In this document: positions 1 to 8,709 of the stretch, piece by piece
How positions within the stretch are numbered: position 1 is the stretch's first letter
Layout of the letters: every line of letters starts with the position of its first letter
Assembly: GCF_001598035.1 (NCBI RefSeq)
Contig: NZ_CP014835.1
Location: forward strand, 1,711,001 to 1,775,000
DNA: 64,000 bases
Reading direction: 5' to 3'
DNA from: Streptococcus halotolerans
Lineage (GTDB): Bacteria > Bacillota > Bacilli > Lactobacillales > Streptococcaceae
Translations under genes and position numbers: made by a program
Notes under the pieces: model-generated
Database searches by the model: none
What the model was told of the DNA's origin: nothing
The model's input: the letters and a program-made list of their open reading frames with translations, nothing else

Positions 1-447
1 TTCACGATTATAGAGGTCTATTATTAAGCAAACATAGGCCCAGCGCTTACCAACACGGACATAAGTCAAGTCTGTTACAATCGCTTCAAGTGGCCTTTTT
101 CGATTGAATTGTCTAGCTAAGCGATTTGGAATGGGTGCTTCATTTTTCCCTTTAGAATGCGACTTGAAGGTAGTCTGCTGGTAAACAGATACGAGATTCC
201 ATCGCTTCATGATCCGACGAATGCGACGACGAGACAAGAGGATTCCTCCTGTTTCCAGACATTTCTTGATCTTTCGAGCACCATATCTAGATTTGCTCTC
301 AAGGAAAATCTGCTTAACTTTTTCTTCAAGCTCTGTTTCCGATACTGGCTCTATGGCTTTGTAGTAATAGCTGGAACGAGGGAGGTTCAACCAACGACAC
401 AAGGCTGAAATACTGTATTTATCCTTGTTAGCAGTGATTATTTGCCT
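1..447 (-). CDS. IS3-family transposase OrfB (DDE integrase), 3' part missing
   Basis: The -1 frame relative to OrfA continues through the OrfA stop and stays open to the window edge. It reads IITANKDKYSISALCRWLNL, then an HTH_21-type region (SRYGARKIKKCLE, LSRRRIRRIMKRW), then the start of the rve integrase core with the first catalytic Asp in IVTDLTYVRVGKRWAYVCLI. The second Asp and the Glu of the DDE triad lie beyond the window. No independent start with a good ribosome site is visible, so expression as an OrfAB fusion is likely. No internal stop is seen in the visible part, so the element may be intact. Confidence 0.8.
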
Positions 448-761
448 TTTTGTGCCATAATCACTGCCGCTTGCTTTAGGATGTCTAGCTGCATTTCGAG
501 TTCTTTATTGCGTTTTCTAAGGGCTATGAGCTCCCGTTGGTCATCTGTTAGATTATCAACCGATTTGAAGGAACCAGTTGTTTTGGCTTGTCTCACCCAT
601 TTGTCAAAGGTTGAGGGGGTTAAATCATATTCTTTGATGATTTCGCTACGTTTCATACCTGCATTGTGAAGGTCAACGATTTGTTGTTTAAAGTTATCTG
701 TGAATTGACGACGTACTCTTCTAGACATAAATTTCTCCTGTTTTTGATTACTATAGGACAC
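438..761 (-). CDS. IS3-family transposase OrfA (helix-turn-helix protein)
   Basis: The reading frame gives 107 residues; a start at MSRRVRRQF (12th codon, near 728) behind a GGAG-like site is also likely and gives 96. The N-terminal half is a helix-turn-helix of the HTH_Tnp type that should bind the element's ends (DNFKQQIVDLHNAG to TPSTFDKWV). The C-terminal half is a leucine-zipper-like coiled coil (ELIALRKRNKELEMQLDILKQ), normal for OrfA. It ends in MAQKGK over a run of five A plus G, the kind of site where IS3 elements shift to the -1 frame to make the OrfAB transposase. The shift is inferred from the family. Confidence 0.85.
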   Translation of the reverse strand: MSYSNQKQEKFMSRRVRRQFTDNFKQQIVDLHNAGMKRSEIIKEYDLTPSTFDKWVRQAKTTGSFKSVDNLTDDQRELIALRKRNKELEMQLDILKQAAVIMAQKGK

Positions 762-910
762 TTTATAAATTCTGTCTAGTTTAGTGTAACCGATTCACAA
801 ATATTAACAAACTAGGTAATACGATTAGAAACATTTAGGCGATATATCTTGCATATTAATAAATGATTGATTTGAGTAGAATAACTATCAGCATCATATT
901 TATCGTATGA

Positions 911-916
911 TATAAT
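911..916 (+). promoter_or_regulatory. Extended -10 promoter element for the two-component/ABC operon
   Basis: TGATATAAT (TATAAT at 911-916 with an upstream TGn) lies 73 bases before the regulator start. No convincing -35 is visible, as is common for extended -10 promoters. The remainder of 779-988 shows nothing else I can name. Confidence 0.4.
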
Positions 917-988
917 TGACATAGAGAAACTGCTATTATCAATTGTCAAGTGGAATAGAGCTGAATGATGTAACGTGGGGCTACTATA

Positions 989-1645
989 TTGAAAAAGAAA
1001 ATATATATCATAGAAGACGATAAATCAATTAATCGAGGAATTGAATTGACTCTTGGAAAAGAAAAATATGATTTTGTAAACTTCTATAACTTATCTGAAA
1101 TTCAAGATATAAATAGCGCTGATCTTATCATATTAGATATCAATCTTCCGGACGGTAACGGTTTAGATTTTTTAAAAGAGTATCGAAAAACATCAAGTAA
1201 ACCAGTTTTAATTTTAACAGCAAATGATACGGAAATAGTAGAAGTAGAAGGACTTGAATCAGGGGCAGATGATTATGTCACTAAACCATTTTCACTTATG
1301 GTATTAAGATTGCGAATTGAAAAACTTTTAGCACGAAATAAAGAAGTAGTCTCATATAATGATCATGGATTATCTCTTGATTTCAATTCTTTTGAATTTA
1401 GATGTAATGAATCTGAGTTAGAATTAAGTAAAACGGAGATTCGTCTGCTAAAGTACTTAGTTGAAAACGAGAATACCATACTTTCTAGGGAGAAATTAAT
1501 TGATCATGTGTGGCAGAATCAATTGTATGTAGATGAAAATGCTCTTTCTGTAACAATTAAAAGATTGAGAGATAAAATTGAAACAAGCGAAACTAAGTTA
1601 ATTCATACGGTTTACGGTATTGGATATGTTTTTAAAGTGGGGTGA
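989..1645 (+). CDS. OmpR/PhoB-family response regulator
   Basis: A 218-residue cytoplasmic regulator. The receiver domain (about 1-115) has the acidic pocket E9/D10/D11, phospho-acceptor D50 (LDINLPDG), T77 and K99 (TKPF). The C-terminal winged helix (about 125-216) ends in the usual RLRDKIE and TVYGIGYVF signatures. The start is a TTG with a GTGGGG-like ribosome site about 10 bases upstream. It is followed after 3 bases by its kinase and then by an ABC transporter, the arrangement of antimicrobial-peptide sensing and detoxification modules in Firmicutes. The probable role is to activate the downstream transporter; the inducer is unknown. Confidence 0.9.
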   Translation: MKKKIYIIEDDKSINRGIELTLGKEKYDFVNFYNLSEIQDINSADLIILDINLPDGNGLDFLKEYRKTSSKPVLILTANDTEIVEVEGLESGADDYVTKPFSLMVLRLRIEKLLARNKEVVSYNDHGLSLDFNSFEFRCNESELELSKTEIRLLKYLVENENTILSREKLIDHVWQNQLYVDENALSVTIKRLRDKIETSETKLIHTVYGIGYVFKVG

Positions 1646-1648
1646 AAC

Positions 1649-2500
1649 ATGTTCAGAAAAAACGAATTTACAATATTAAATGAAATGTTGGATTCTGCGA
1701 TAAAAGGTGAGTTTCGAGAAGAAACGTTTAATGAGACTGAGCTATCAAAATTTCAAACCAAATTTATGCGGTACCTTAGTAGTTCCGTAATGTCTGAAAA
1801 AAATATAAGAGAAGAAAAAGAGAGGCTTAAAGAACTAATTACAGACATATCACATCAAATCAAAACTCCCTTAACAAACATAAAAATGTATTCTCAATTG
1901 CTATCAGAGGTTTCAAAAGATGATGTTATAAAAGATTATGTTAACGAAATTTCTCTACATAGTAAGAAGTTAGAGGATCTCATAAATGCTTTAACTAAAA
2001 TGTCTAGACTTGAAGTTGGAATATTTCATTATAAAGAAGAAGAGGTCTTACTTTCTGAAATTGTTAATAAAGTCGCTGAACAAGGACATCCTAAAGCTCT
2101 TTGTAAGAATATAGTGATTGATAGTGTCATATCGGGGGACACGATTATTAATGCTGATAAAAAATGGGTGTCAGAGGCTGTCTATAATATTTTAGATAAT
2201 GCTATTAAGTATTCCGAAGAAGATACTAGGATACGTATAAGTATTTTTTGTTTTGAAATGTTTTGTGGTATAAGTATTTCTGATAGAGGTCCGGGAATAT
2301 CTGAAGATGAAATACCAAGGATATTTAACCGGTTTTATAGAGGTTGTTATTCGGATGAAAGTGATGGAATTGGGGTTGGTTTATTCCTTGCACGTCAGAT
2401 AATTGAAGATCATGGTGGCTATATAAGAGTTAAATCAAAGGTTGGAATAGGTAGCACTTTTGATATTTGCTTCCCAATACTTTCAAAAGTGAAAGAATGA
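1649..2500 (+). CDS. Soluble sensor histidine kinase (no membrane segment)
   Basis: A 283-residue kinase with phospho-acceptor His69 in DISHQIKTPL (HisKA), an N box (NILDNAIKYS), a G1 box (DRGPGISEDEIPRIFNRFYRG) and a G2 box (GIGVGLFLARQI). The N-terminal 60 residues are charged and helical and contain no hydrophobic segment. The protein therefore looks cytoplasmic, unlike the usual two-helix BceS/VncS-type sensors. It probably reads the state of the neighbouring transporter or an internal signal. It sits 3 bases after the response regulator gene and is surely its partner. No truncation is evident: the frame starts with ATG behind a GTGGGGTGAAAC context. Confidence 0.88.
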   Translation: MFRKNEFTILNEMLDSAIKGEFREETFNETELSKFQTKFMRYLSSSVMSEKNIREEKERLKELITDISHQIKTPLTNIKMYSQLLSEVSKDDVIKDYVNEISLHSKKLEDLINALTKMSRLEVGIFHYKEEEVLLSEIVNKVAEQGHPKALCKNIVIDSVISGDTIINADKKWVSEAVYNILDNAIKYSEEDTRIRISIFCFEMFCGISISDRGPGISEDEIPRIFNRFYRGCYSDESDGIGVGLFLARQIIEDHGGYIRVKSKVGIGSTFDICFPILSKVKE

Positions 2501-2582
2501 CGAAAGAATTTGGAAAGAATGAAGAATTATACTAAGTATAGATAGAAATACTTAGTATTTTTTTAACCTTGGAGGTAAAAAT

Positions 2583-3263
2583 ATGGAAGTGTTAAAAGTA
2601 ACAGCATTAAAAAAATATTATAAGCAATCGGATATTGTCGTAAAAGCAATTGATGGGGTAGACATGACTGTATCACATGGGGAATTCGTAGCTATTGTAG
2701 GTTCCAGTGGTAGTGGTAAGTCAACATTACTTAATATGCTTGGAGGATTGGATAGACCATCTGAAGGTAATGTGATTGTAGATGGAAAAGAAATTTTTTC
2801 ATTAAAAGATGAAGAATTAACTATTTTTAGAAGAAGAAAAATTGGTTTTATATTTCAAGCATATAATCTGGTACCTGTACTTAATGTTTACGAAAATATA
2901 ATACTCCCTATTGAACTAGACGGGAATGTAGTTGATGAAGAGTACATAAATTCAATCATTACTTCACTAGGACTAAAGGGAAAAATAAATAGCATGCCAA
3001 ATCAACTATCAGGTGGTCAGCAACAAAGAGTGGCCATTGCAAGGGCAATTGCTACTAAACCTTCTATAATCTTAGCTGATGAACCTACAGGAAATTTAGA
3101 TTCAAAAACAAGTCAGGATGTTATTGGTCTTCTAAAAGTAACAGGTGAAAAATACAATCAAACTGTCGTTATGATAACTCATAATGAAGAGATAGCTCAA
3201 ATGGCAGACCGGATTATAAGAATTGAAGATGGCAGAATTGTCCCTAAAGGCGGGTGGTCTTGA
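2583..3263 (+). CDS. ABC transporter ATP-binding protein, MacB/LolD type
   Basis: A 226-residue ATPase with Walker A GSSGSGKST, Q loop (FIFQAYNLVPVLNVYEN), signature LSGGQQQRVAIARA, Walker B IILADEPTGNLD and the H loop (MITHNEEIA). The QAYNLVPVLNVYENI stretch is typical of the MacB/LolD/BceA group that pairs with FtsX-like permeases. A GGAGG ribosome site precedes the ATG. It overlaps the permease gene by one base. Its likely job is export, removal of membrane-active peptides, or mechanotransmission; the substrate cannot be read from the sequence. Confidence 0.9.
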   Translation: MEVLKVTALKKYYKQSDIVVKAIDGVDMTVSHGEFVAIVGSSGSGKSTLLNMLGGLDRPSEGNVIVDGKEIFSLKDEELTIFRRRKIGFIFQAYNLVPVLNVYENIILPIELDGNVVDEEYINSIITSLGLKGKINSMPNQLSGGQQQRVAIARAIATKPSIILADEPTGNLDSKTSQDVIGLLKVTGEKYNQTVVMITHNEEIAQMADRIIRIEDGRIVPKGGWS

Positions 3264-5773
3264 TGCATAAAGTAGATAGTCGCAATTGGCTTTTCACTCT
3301 TTGTAGAAAAAACATGAAAGCCAATAAATTAAGAAATCTTATTCTAACAATTGCTATTTCATTAACTGCGTTTATGATGACTAGCGTTTTTACTGTTGCA
3401 GGTAGTATGATAAAAGGTATGGAAAAGTCTGCCATGTATCAGGTAGGAACAGATTCTCATGCAGGATTTAAATACTTAACTAAAGAACAATTTAATAAGC
3501 TCTCAAAAGATGATCAAATAAATCGTCTAAGCTATAATGTAATTGTTGGTCAACCAATAAATGAAGAATTACGAGAAGATTATACTGAAATCAGGTATAC
3601 CGAAACTGATAATGCAAAACATTCATTTGCTCTCCCCACAATTGGCAAGCTACCCAAAAAATATAACGAGATTGCTACTAGTACCAATGTTATTGATAAC
3701 TTTGGCATTCCACGAAAAGTAGGTCAGAAAATCCACTTAACCATTTACAATGGGATTAACACTTATGAAGGTGATTTTATTATTAGTGGTATGTGGGAAA
3801 AACCTACGGCTACACTTACTAATCAAATATTTGTTTCTAAAAAATTTCAAGAAGACTTTTCACCTATTTGGCAAAATGAATCTGAAAAAAGTCAATTTAT
3901 GGGTGAAAATTCCTATGCAGGGTCGATTAATCCTATTTTTAATTTTCGTAACTCTATTAATATTAATAAACAAGTTAATGATTTAAAATCTCGATTAGGT
4001 TTTGGAAAAGAAGTTAATGAAGGAGTAAATTGGGCATATTCTGCATCATCTATTGACTCGACAAGTATAGCGATAGTAGGTTTCTTACTTGGTGTTATTT
4101 TCATTTCAGGATATTTAATTATTAGTAATATTTTCAATATTTCAGTTACTGCAGATATTCAGTATTTTGGTCTTTTAAAAACTATTGGTACAACAAATAA
4201 ACAACTTAAAAAGCTTGTTATAGGACAAGCCATTATGATGAGTATCTTTGCTATCCCAATCGGTTTGCTCTTTGGCTATCTTGCTTCATTGGTAATCATT
4301 CCATTCATAATTAACAATATGGTAAGCATTCCATTTAACATGGAATTCAATATATGGTTTTTTGTCATAAGTGCCGTTTTTTCATGGCTCACAGTTCGAG
4401 TGAGTTGTTTAAGACCTTGTAAAATTGTAAGTAGAATATCTCCGATTGAGGCTATCCGATATACATCCACTGCAAATACAAATAATAGAACATTTCGCAA
4501 AAAATATAAAGTTTCTCCAGTAATGATGGCATGGCAAAATTTAGGACGTCATAAAATGAAGTCTCTTTTCGTTGTGTTTTCGATGGCTTTAAGTATTATA
4601 ATGCTTAATATTACTGGTACCTTGGTAGCAAGTTTTGATGAAAATCTTTATGTTAAGAGTTTTGCAAATTCAGATTTTACAATTGCAGATGCCTCATTGT
4701 TTAACAAACAGTCGAATGAATTAAATTATGAAGGGGTAAGTCAAACTGATATTGATTATTTCAAAAAATTGACAGGAATAGAAGAAATTGGAGCAATTGC
4801 CATGTCTCTATCTGTTCATAAGGTTGAAGGAATGCCATTAAAAAGGGTTAGGTCATTTTATAAAATGATAAAAGATGATATTGATCCTGAGGACTCTAAA
4901 GATCTTAAAAATGAAATTTCAAAAAATCATAATATTTATAGCAGTATATTTGGATTAGATCAAATGATTTATAAAAATTTAGAAATGAAATCTGGAGTTG
5001 TTGACTGGGAAAAGTTTAATAGTGGAAACTATGTAGTTATTTCAACTCCTATGAAGGGTTCTAAAGATGATAGCAAGTATTCATTTTATAAAGTTGGTGA
5101 TTCAATTAGTGTTAAGTTGCCTGATGGAAGTAATAAGACCTATGAGGTAATGGGTATTGGCTGTCTTCCTTATGCTATGGGGCCAGGTTTTTCACGTTCA
5201 ATGGATATGAATATCATGTTACCTCTTTCTGAATATACTTCATATTCAACTAGCAACAAAGTAATGAAGGTTTTTATCGATGTAGATAAAGCTCATATTA
5301 AGAATATAGAAAAACGATTGTTAGATTATTGCGAAAAGGAAAAACCACTCCTTGATTTAGAATCACGTAGTGCCTATAAAGAAGGATTCAAACACATGAA
5401 ACAAATGTTCATATTTATTGGGGGATCTCTTAGTTTTATAGTTGCTCTGATTGGAATATTAAACTTTATCAATTTAACATATATGACAATCAATGAAAGA
5501 CGAGATGAGCTGAATACACTGCATGCTATTGGAATGACATATAAACAAATTAAAACAATGCTTTATGCAGAGGGAATTATCAGAATTGTTCTCACATATG
5601 TTACTGTATTACTTTTTGGAATTGGCTTAACGTATAAAATTGTCAATATGATAGCTGGTCAAATGATTATGTTTAAATACCAGTTTGTAACATGGCCAAT
5701 TTTAGTAACATTACCATTATCTATATCAATAGTTTTCATAATTCCAAATATATTCAAATGGAAGAGAATATAG
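3263..5773 (+). CDS. Large FtsX-family ABC transporter permease
   Basis: About 836 residues from the ATG at 3263, which overlaps the ATPase stop (TGATG); a GTG at 3254 is an alternative. There are two FtsX cores, each with one N-terminal helix, a large extracytoplasmic segment and three C-terminal helices: helices near residues 27-50, 270-390, 435-460 and 715-830. This gives about eight segments in a duplicated layout, larger than BceB-type permeases (about 650). It forms the membrane part of the transporter with the preceding ATPase. A role in resistance to, or sensing of, peptide antibiotics is inferred only from the operon. Confidence 0.85.
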   Translation: MHKVDSRNWLFTLCRKNMKANKLRNLILTIAISLTAFMMTSVFTVAGSMIKGMEKSAMYQVGTDSHAGFKYLTKEQFNKLSKDDQINRLSYNVIVGQPINEELREDYTEIRYTETDNAKHSFALPTIGKLPKKYNEIATSTNVIDNFGIPRKVGQKIHLTIYNGINTYEGDFIISGMWEKPTATLTNQIFVSKKFQEDFSPIWQNESEKSQFMGENSYAGSINPIFNFRNSININKQVNDLKSRLGFGKEVNEGVNWAYSASSIDSTSIAIVGFLLGVIFISGYLIISNIFNISVTADIQYFGLLKTIGTTNKQLKKLVIGQAIMMSIFAIPIGLLFGYLASLVIIPFIINNMVSIPFNMEFNIWFFVISAVFSWLTVRVSCLRPCKIVSRISPIEAIRYTSTANTNNRTFRKKYKVSPVMMAWQNLGRHKMKSLFVVFSMALSIIMLNITGTLVASFDENLYVKSFANSDFTIADASLFNKQSNELNYEGVSQTDIDYFKKLTGIEEIGAIAMSLSVHKVEGMPLKRVRSFYKMIKDDIDPEDSKDLKNEISKNHNIYSSIFGLDQMIYKNLEMKSGVVDWEKFNSGNYVVISTPMKGSKDDSKYSFYKVGDSISVKLPDGSNKTYEVMGIGCLPYAMGPGFSRSMDMNIMLPLSEYTSYSTSNKVMKVFIDVDKAHIKNIEKRLLDYCEKEKPLLDLESRSAYKEGFKHMKQMFIFIGGSLSFIVALIGILNFINLTYMTINERRDELNTLHAIGMTYKQIKTMLYAEGIIRIVLTYVTVLLFGIGLTYKIVNMIAGQMIMFKYQFVTWPILVTLPLSISIVFIIPNIFKWKRI

Positions 5774-5864
5774 CAATTGCTTAATGACTATATAGAATTA
5801 CGTATAAAACGTTTTTTAAAAACATTAATAATATTTTGGGGACAAATCCATCTCAAGGCACACG

Positions 5865-5890
5865 AAAAGCCCTATTTCTAGGGCTTTTTT
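5865..5890 (+). terminator. Rho-independent terminator after the ABC permease
   Basis: AAAAGCCCTA and TAGGGCTTTTTT form a 10-base stem with a 3-4 base loop followed by a T run. It also reads as a terminator for the converging MFS gene. Confidence 0.8.
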
Positions 5891-5933
5891 CTGTATAGCT
5901 TAATTTTACAAATTGGGAAGTTAAAATTCTATA

Positions 5934-7220
5934 TTACCGAGATTCAACTTGAAAATATAACCCAATAATTGTTAAGCTTAAAAATAATATCCAAAGAATA
6001 TTACTATTAAATACGTAAATTATAGAGAAGATACTAGTTCCAATCGGAATGCTGATCATAACTAAGAATGAAATAAATGATGATACTTGAGCAAGCATAT
6101 TATCAGGAACATTTGTCATTAGAGTTGCACTGAACTTAGGGTTAAATTTTCCTACTAAAAAACAGTTAAAAGAAAAGACAAAAAGTACAAAAATAAATGG
6201 AAACTTCAAAAATAGAGAAATTGCTATTAATGCAAAACTATATAGTTCTAATACTAGTATTTTTTTTAAAGGTAATCTTGAGAAAAAATCTTTAGGAAAT
6301 AGACTTCCTAAAATATTTCCTAAAATCATTGTAGTGTTCAGAATTAATAACGTTTGTCCGTAAGAGAAGTTATGCCATTTATTCTCTAGAAAGTATAGAT
6401 TAAAAATGGGGATGATTGCAGATCCTAGTATATTTGAAATCATTACAGTCGTTATTAATTTGATAAATTGACTGTCAGATTTAGTTGAAAAAATTCCTTT
6501 ACTCGCGTTATACATTTCTAAGAAATTTTTTGAAAAATTGAATTTTGCTATTTTTTCTTTATTAGTTATCAATAACGATTTAATAGATACTAAAATAATT
6601 GATGACATCAAAAAGGAAGAAGCATTTATTATGGCAACAAAACCAAAGTTTTTGTTTGAAATTTCAAGTAACCAAATACCAAAGGTTTGTCCACCTATTC
6701 CACAAATGAAGGAAATAATATGTCGAATCGAGTAAGCAGACATTAGTTCAGATTGAGGGATATGATGCTTAAATATCGGCATTGAAACCCCAGACAATAG
6801 ATTAGAGATACAATCAGAAACAATGTTGATAAGACAAATTACAGAAAATACTAAATATGATTTCTGAGTGGTTAAATAGGCAATTATAATAAATAATATG
6901 GACTGAGAGATTCCTCCCCCAATCAACCATTTGGCTCTGTTTTTAACTCTATCAGCACATTGTCCTATTAATAGTTGAAACAATACTGGGATCATCAATA
7001 TAATGTTAGCTATGCTTACAAGAGTTTTTGAATGATATGTAGAGGCAACATAAATGATAAAAACAATGTTATATATTGAAGAGCCAAATTGATTTAAAAA
7101 GGTAGATATAGAAGTATATCTGAAAAATCTGTTATTTATCAGTAGATTCATTAATAACCCCAATATAGTCATTAAATACTTGAATAAATTGTTCTTTTTC
7201 AACGAGTTTATACTCAACAT
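5934..7220 (-). CDS. MFS transporter, probable drug or macrolide-type exporter
   Basis: A 428-residue polytopic membrane protein with about 12 hydrophobic segments and the MFS loop 2-3 signature GQCADRVKNRAK. The overall pattern resembles MefA-like 12-helix exporters: the first helix follows FRYTSISTFLNQFGSSIYNIVFIIYVAS. The start is uncertain. None of the Met codons at 7220, 7172 and 7151 has a good ribosome site, and the MFS fold would fit a start at 7151 (405 residues). It is encoded downstream of the Rgg regulator on the same strand, 90 bases apart, so control by Rgg is plausible. The DNA is strongly AT-rich, like the rest of this block. Confidence 0.75.
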   Translation of the reverse strand: MLSINSLKKNNLFKYLMTILGLLMNLLINNRFFRYTSISTFLNQFGSSIYNIVFIIYVASTYHSKTLVSIANIILMIPVLFQLLIGQCADRVKNRAKWLIGGGISQSILFIIIAYLTTQKSYLVFSVICLINIVSDCISNLLSGVSMPIFKHHIPQSELMSAYSIRHIISFICGIGGQTFGIWLLEISNKNFGFVAIINASSFLMSSIILVSIKSLLITNKEKIAKFNFSKNFLEMYNASKGIFSTKSDSQFIKLITTVMISNILGSAIIPIFNLYFLENKWHNFSYGQTLLILNTTMILGNILGSLFPKDFFSRLPLKKILVLELYSFALIAISLFLKFPFIFVLFVFSFNCFLVGKFNPKFSATLMTNVPDNMLAQVSSFISFLVMISIPIGTSIFSIIYVFNSNILWILFLSLTIIGLYFQVESR

Positions 7221-7309
7221 AAAAACTAGTGTTTAATAACAATTTTTCAGCATAAAATAAATAGTCGTCTTTATTGTTTAAATATATTTTTTGAATATAA
7301 GCAAAAAAA

Positions 7310-8170
7310 TTAATCTATGATATGTTTGAATTCATTGTAGTAATAAGTTGAAATGTCATCATAGCCTAAATCTTTAAAGATGTTGATTCCCTTTTTAATT
7401 AAAGAGATTCCTTTGTTTTTATCAAATTTTGTTAGATAATAACCATTGGCAATCATAAAAACAATTTTTAGATAAGCATCTCGAGTTTGGGAGAAATTTT
7501 GTTCTATTGTCTCAATTAATATTGAAGCATCTTCTAGTCTATTCTTTTCGGCACTATAGAAGATACCATTTATTAGTATTGTCTGAATAAGAGTACTATT
7601 ATAAGGAAGTCTTTTATAAAAATCAGAGCGATGTAGCATTTCTTGACAATATTTTAAAAATGCGTTTGGCTCAAAGAGATGAATAGTTTCTGAGAAAAGC
7701 GTTAATTCATAATTTGCCCAATTTACCATCGAAAAGAGATAATTCTTTAGATATTCAATCAAATCATCGGAAATGAAATAATTATTATTCACGGATTTGA
7801 TTCTAGCTTTAATTAATATATTGTTTAGTTTATGATATTGTTCTCGGCCATCAATTTTAATTTTATCTAGTTCTTTTTCCGCTAATTTTTCTAACTCAAT
7901 TTCATTATATGGATTGTAGAAGTGATGAACGTTTTTTTGTAGTGTAGAAAAGTCTGTTGGTTTGTATTCTCGAACTAATAAGTTATATTCTTCAATATCC
8001 AAATAAATATTATCTAAACAAGTAAAAAGTTTTTGAGCAGACATCTCAGATTGACCACTTTCAAAACGAGAAAGCATAGATTCTGAAAACTCTTCTCCAG
8101 TTGCTTCACTCAAAGTTATTCCTCTTGATTTTCTCATACTTTTAAATGCCTCTCCCATTTTACTTAGCAT
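7310..8170 (-). CDS. Rgg/GadR/MutR-family transcriptional regulator
   Basis: A 286-residue protein: an N-terminal XRE-type helix-turn-helix (about 6-62: GEAFKSMRKSRGITLSEATG, SMLSRFESGQSEMS) and a C-terminal all-helical repeat domain typical of Rgg proteins, which usually binds small hydrophobic peptides. The start follows a strong GGAGGAAG site. Upstream at 8214-8232 is a 19-base palindrome that could be its operator. I looked for a short hydrophobic pheromone gene on either side and found none. The likely target is the downstream MFS gene. Confidence 0.85.
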   Translation of the reverse strand: MLSKMGEAFKSMRKSRGITLSEATGEEFSESMLSRFESGQSEMSAQKLFTCLDNIYLDIEEYNLLVREYKPTDFSTLQKNVHHFYNPYNEIELEKLAEKELDKIKIDGREQYHKLNNILIKARIKSVNNNYFISDDLIEYLKNYLFSMVNWANYELTLFSETIHLFEPNAFLKYCQEMLHRSDFYKRLPYNSTLIQTILINGIFYSAEKNRLEDASILIETIEQNFSQTRDAYLKIVFMIANGYYLTKFDKNKGISLIKKGINIFKDLGYDDISTYYYNEFKHIID

Positions 8171-8213
8171 ATCTTCCTCCTATTACTTTTATTTATTCTT
8201 ATTAATATTATTA

Positions 8214-8232
8214 TTTCAAATATTTTTTGAAA
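8214..8232. promoter_or_regulatory. Palindrome, possible Rgg operator
   Basis: TTTCAAATATTTTTTGAAA has 7-base perfect arms around 5 bases, 44 bases upstream of the rgg start codon. Autoregulation is inferred; the surrounding DNA is very AT-rich, so chance is possible. Confidence 0.35.
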
Positions 8233-8317
8233 CTATTTACATTATTTAAAATAATTTTTCTTCAGCTCTCTGTATTTATGGAGTATACTCGTAGTGCTAG
8301 TTACTTTCCAAATACAC

Positions 8318-8346
8318 AAAAAAGCCCTATACTAAAGGCTTTTTTT
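8318..8346 (-). terminator. Terminator after tRNA-Lys
   Basis: AAAAAAGCC and GGCTTTTTT flank an 11-base loop and can act on both strands. It lies just past the 3' end of the tRNA gene and marks the edge between core and accessory DNA. Confidence 0.7.
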
Positions 8347-8360
8347 CAAATATTGTACTT

Positions 8361-8433
8361 TGCCCCCTACAGGGCTCGAACCTGTGACCCATGGATTAAG
8401 AGTCCACTGCTCTACCAACTGAGCTAAGGAGGC
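8361..8433 (-). tRNA. tRNA-Lys (anticodon CUU)
   Basis: The minus strand folds as a standard 73-base tRNA. The acceptor stem is GCCTCCT with AGGGGGC and one G-U pair; the D arm is TAGCTCAGTTGGTAGAGCA; the anticodon loop CTCTTAA gives CUU; the T arm is ACAGGTTCGAGCCCTGT. The discriminator is A and CCA is not encoded. It lies between the 6S RNA gene and a terminator and may be read from the 6S promoter. The accessory block begins on its 3' side. Confidence 0.95.
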
Positions 8434-8440
8434 GTAAAGA

Positions 8441-8637
8441 AAAAGCTGTATTGGTACCGATGATTCACGGCTTGTATTGAACCCGCGCAATAAAGCAGGT
8501 GGGCGACTTGTTCTTGGCTTTAGTTGCTTCCGCGTGAAACGGCTTGCATACTGTCAAGAAACGTTTGTCTCCCGAAAATACAAAGAATTAGTCGGTCAAC
8601 ACTTAGATGTGAATTCGTATACCACAGCCATATTTCT
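8441..8637 (-). ncRNA. ssrS: 6S RNA
   Basis: Between rarA and tRNA-Lys the minus strand holds a roughly 195-base non-coding transcript unit. Its 5' end (GCTGTGGTATACGAATTCAC) pairs with its 3' end (GTGAATCATCGGTACCAATACAGC) to close a long, irregular rod, the shape of 6S RNA, which binds the RNA polymerase housekeeping holoenzyme. It has its own promoter just upstream and a T run at the 3' end. Location next to rarA is, as I recall, the known 6S synteny in Firmicutes. Open frames over this stretch are not convincing as genes. Confidence 0.75.
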
Positions 8638-8644
8638 ATTAATT

Positions 8645-8672
8645 ATGATACCACTTTTTTTAAAAATTTCAA
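8645..8672 (-). promoter_or_regulatory. Promoter of the 6S RNA gene
   Basis: On the minus strand TTGAAA (8672-8667) and TATCAT (8650-8645) are 16 bases apart, predicting a start near 8637, which matches the 5' end of the closing stem. Confidence 0.65.
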
Positions 8673-8709
8673 GAGAAAATCTCAATTTTTGGAAGCGGTT
8701 GCTGTGAGG

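Larger units (their letters stand above)
1..778 (-). mobile_element. IS3-family (IS150-like) insertion sequence, cut by the window edge
   Basis: Two overlapping reading frames on the minus strand have the orfA/orfB layout of IS3-family elements. The outer end is probably near 778, where the minus strand reads TAGACAGAATTT, but no second inverted repeat is available because the element runs off the left edge. The element sits beside the accessory ABC-transporter block. The exact end and target duplication cannot be determined here. Confidence 0.8.

Noticed and set aside
157..408. 83-codon plus-strand frame
   Set aside because: It lies antisense to the transposase OrfB and has no ribosome site.
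8227..8427. 66-codon frame, considered as a pheromone gene for Rgg
   Set aside because: It reads through the terminator and tRNA-Lys and is not a short hydrophobic peptide.
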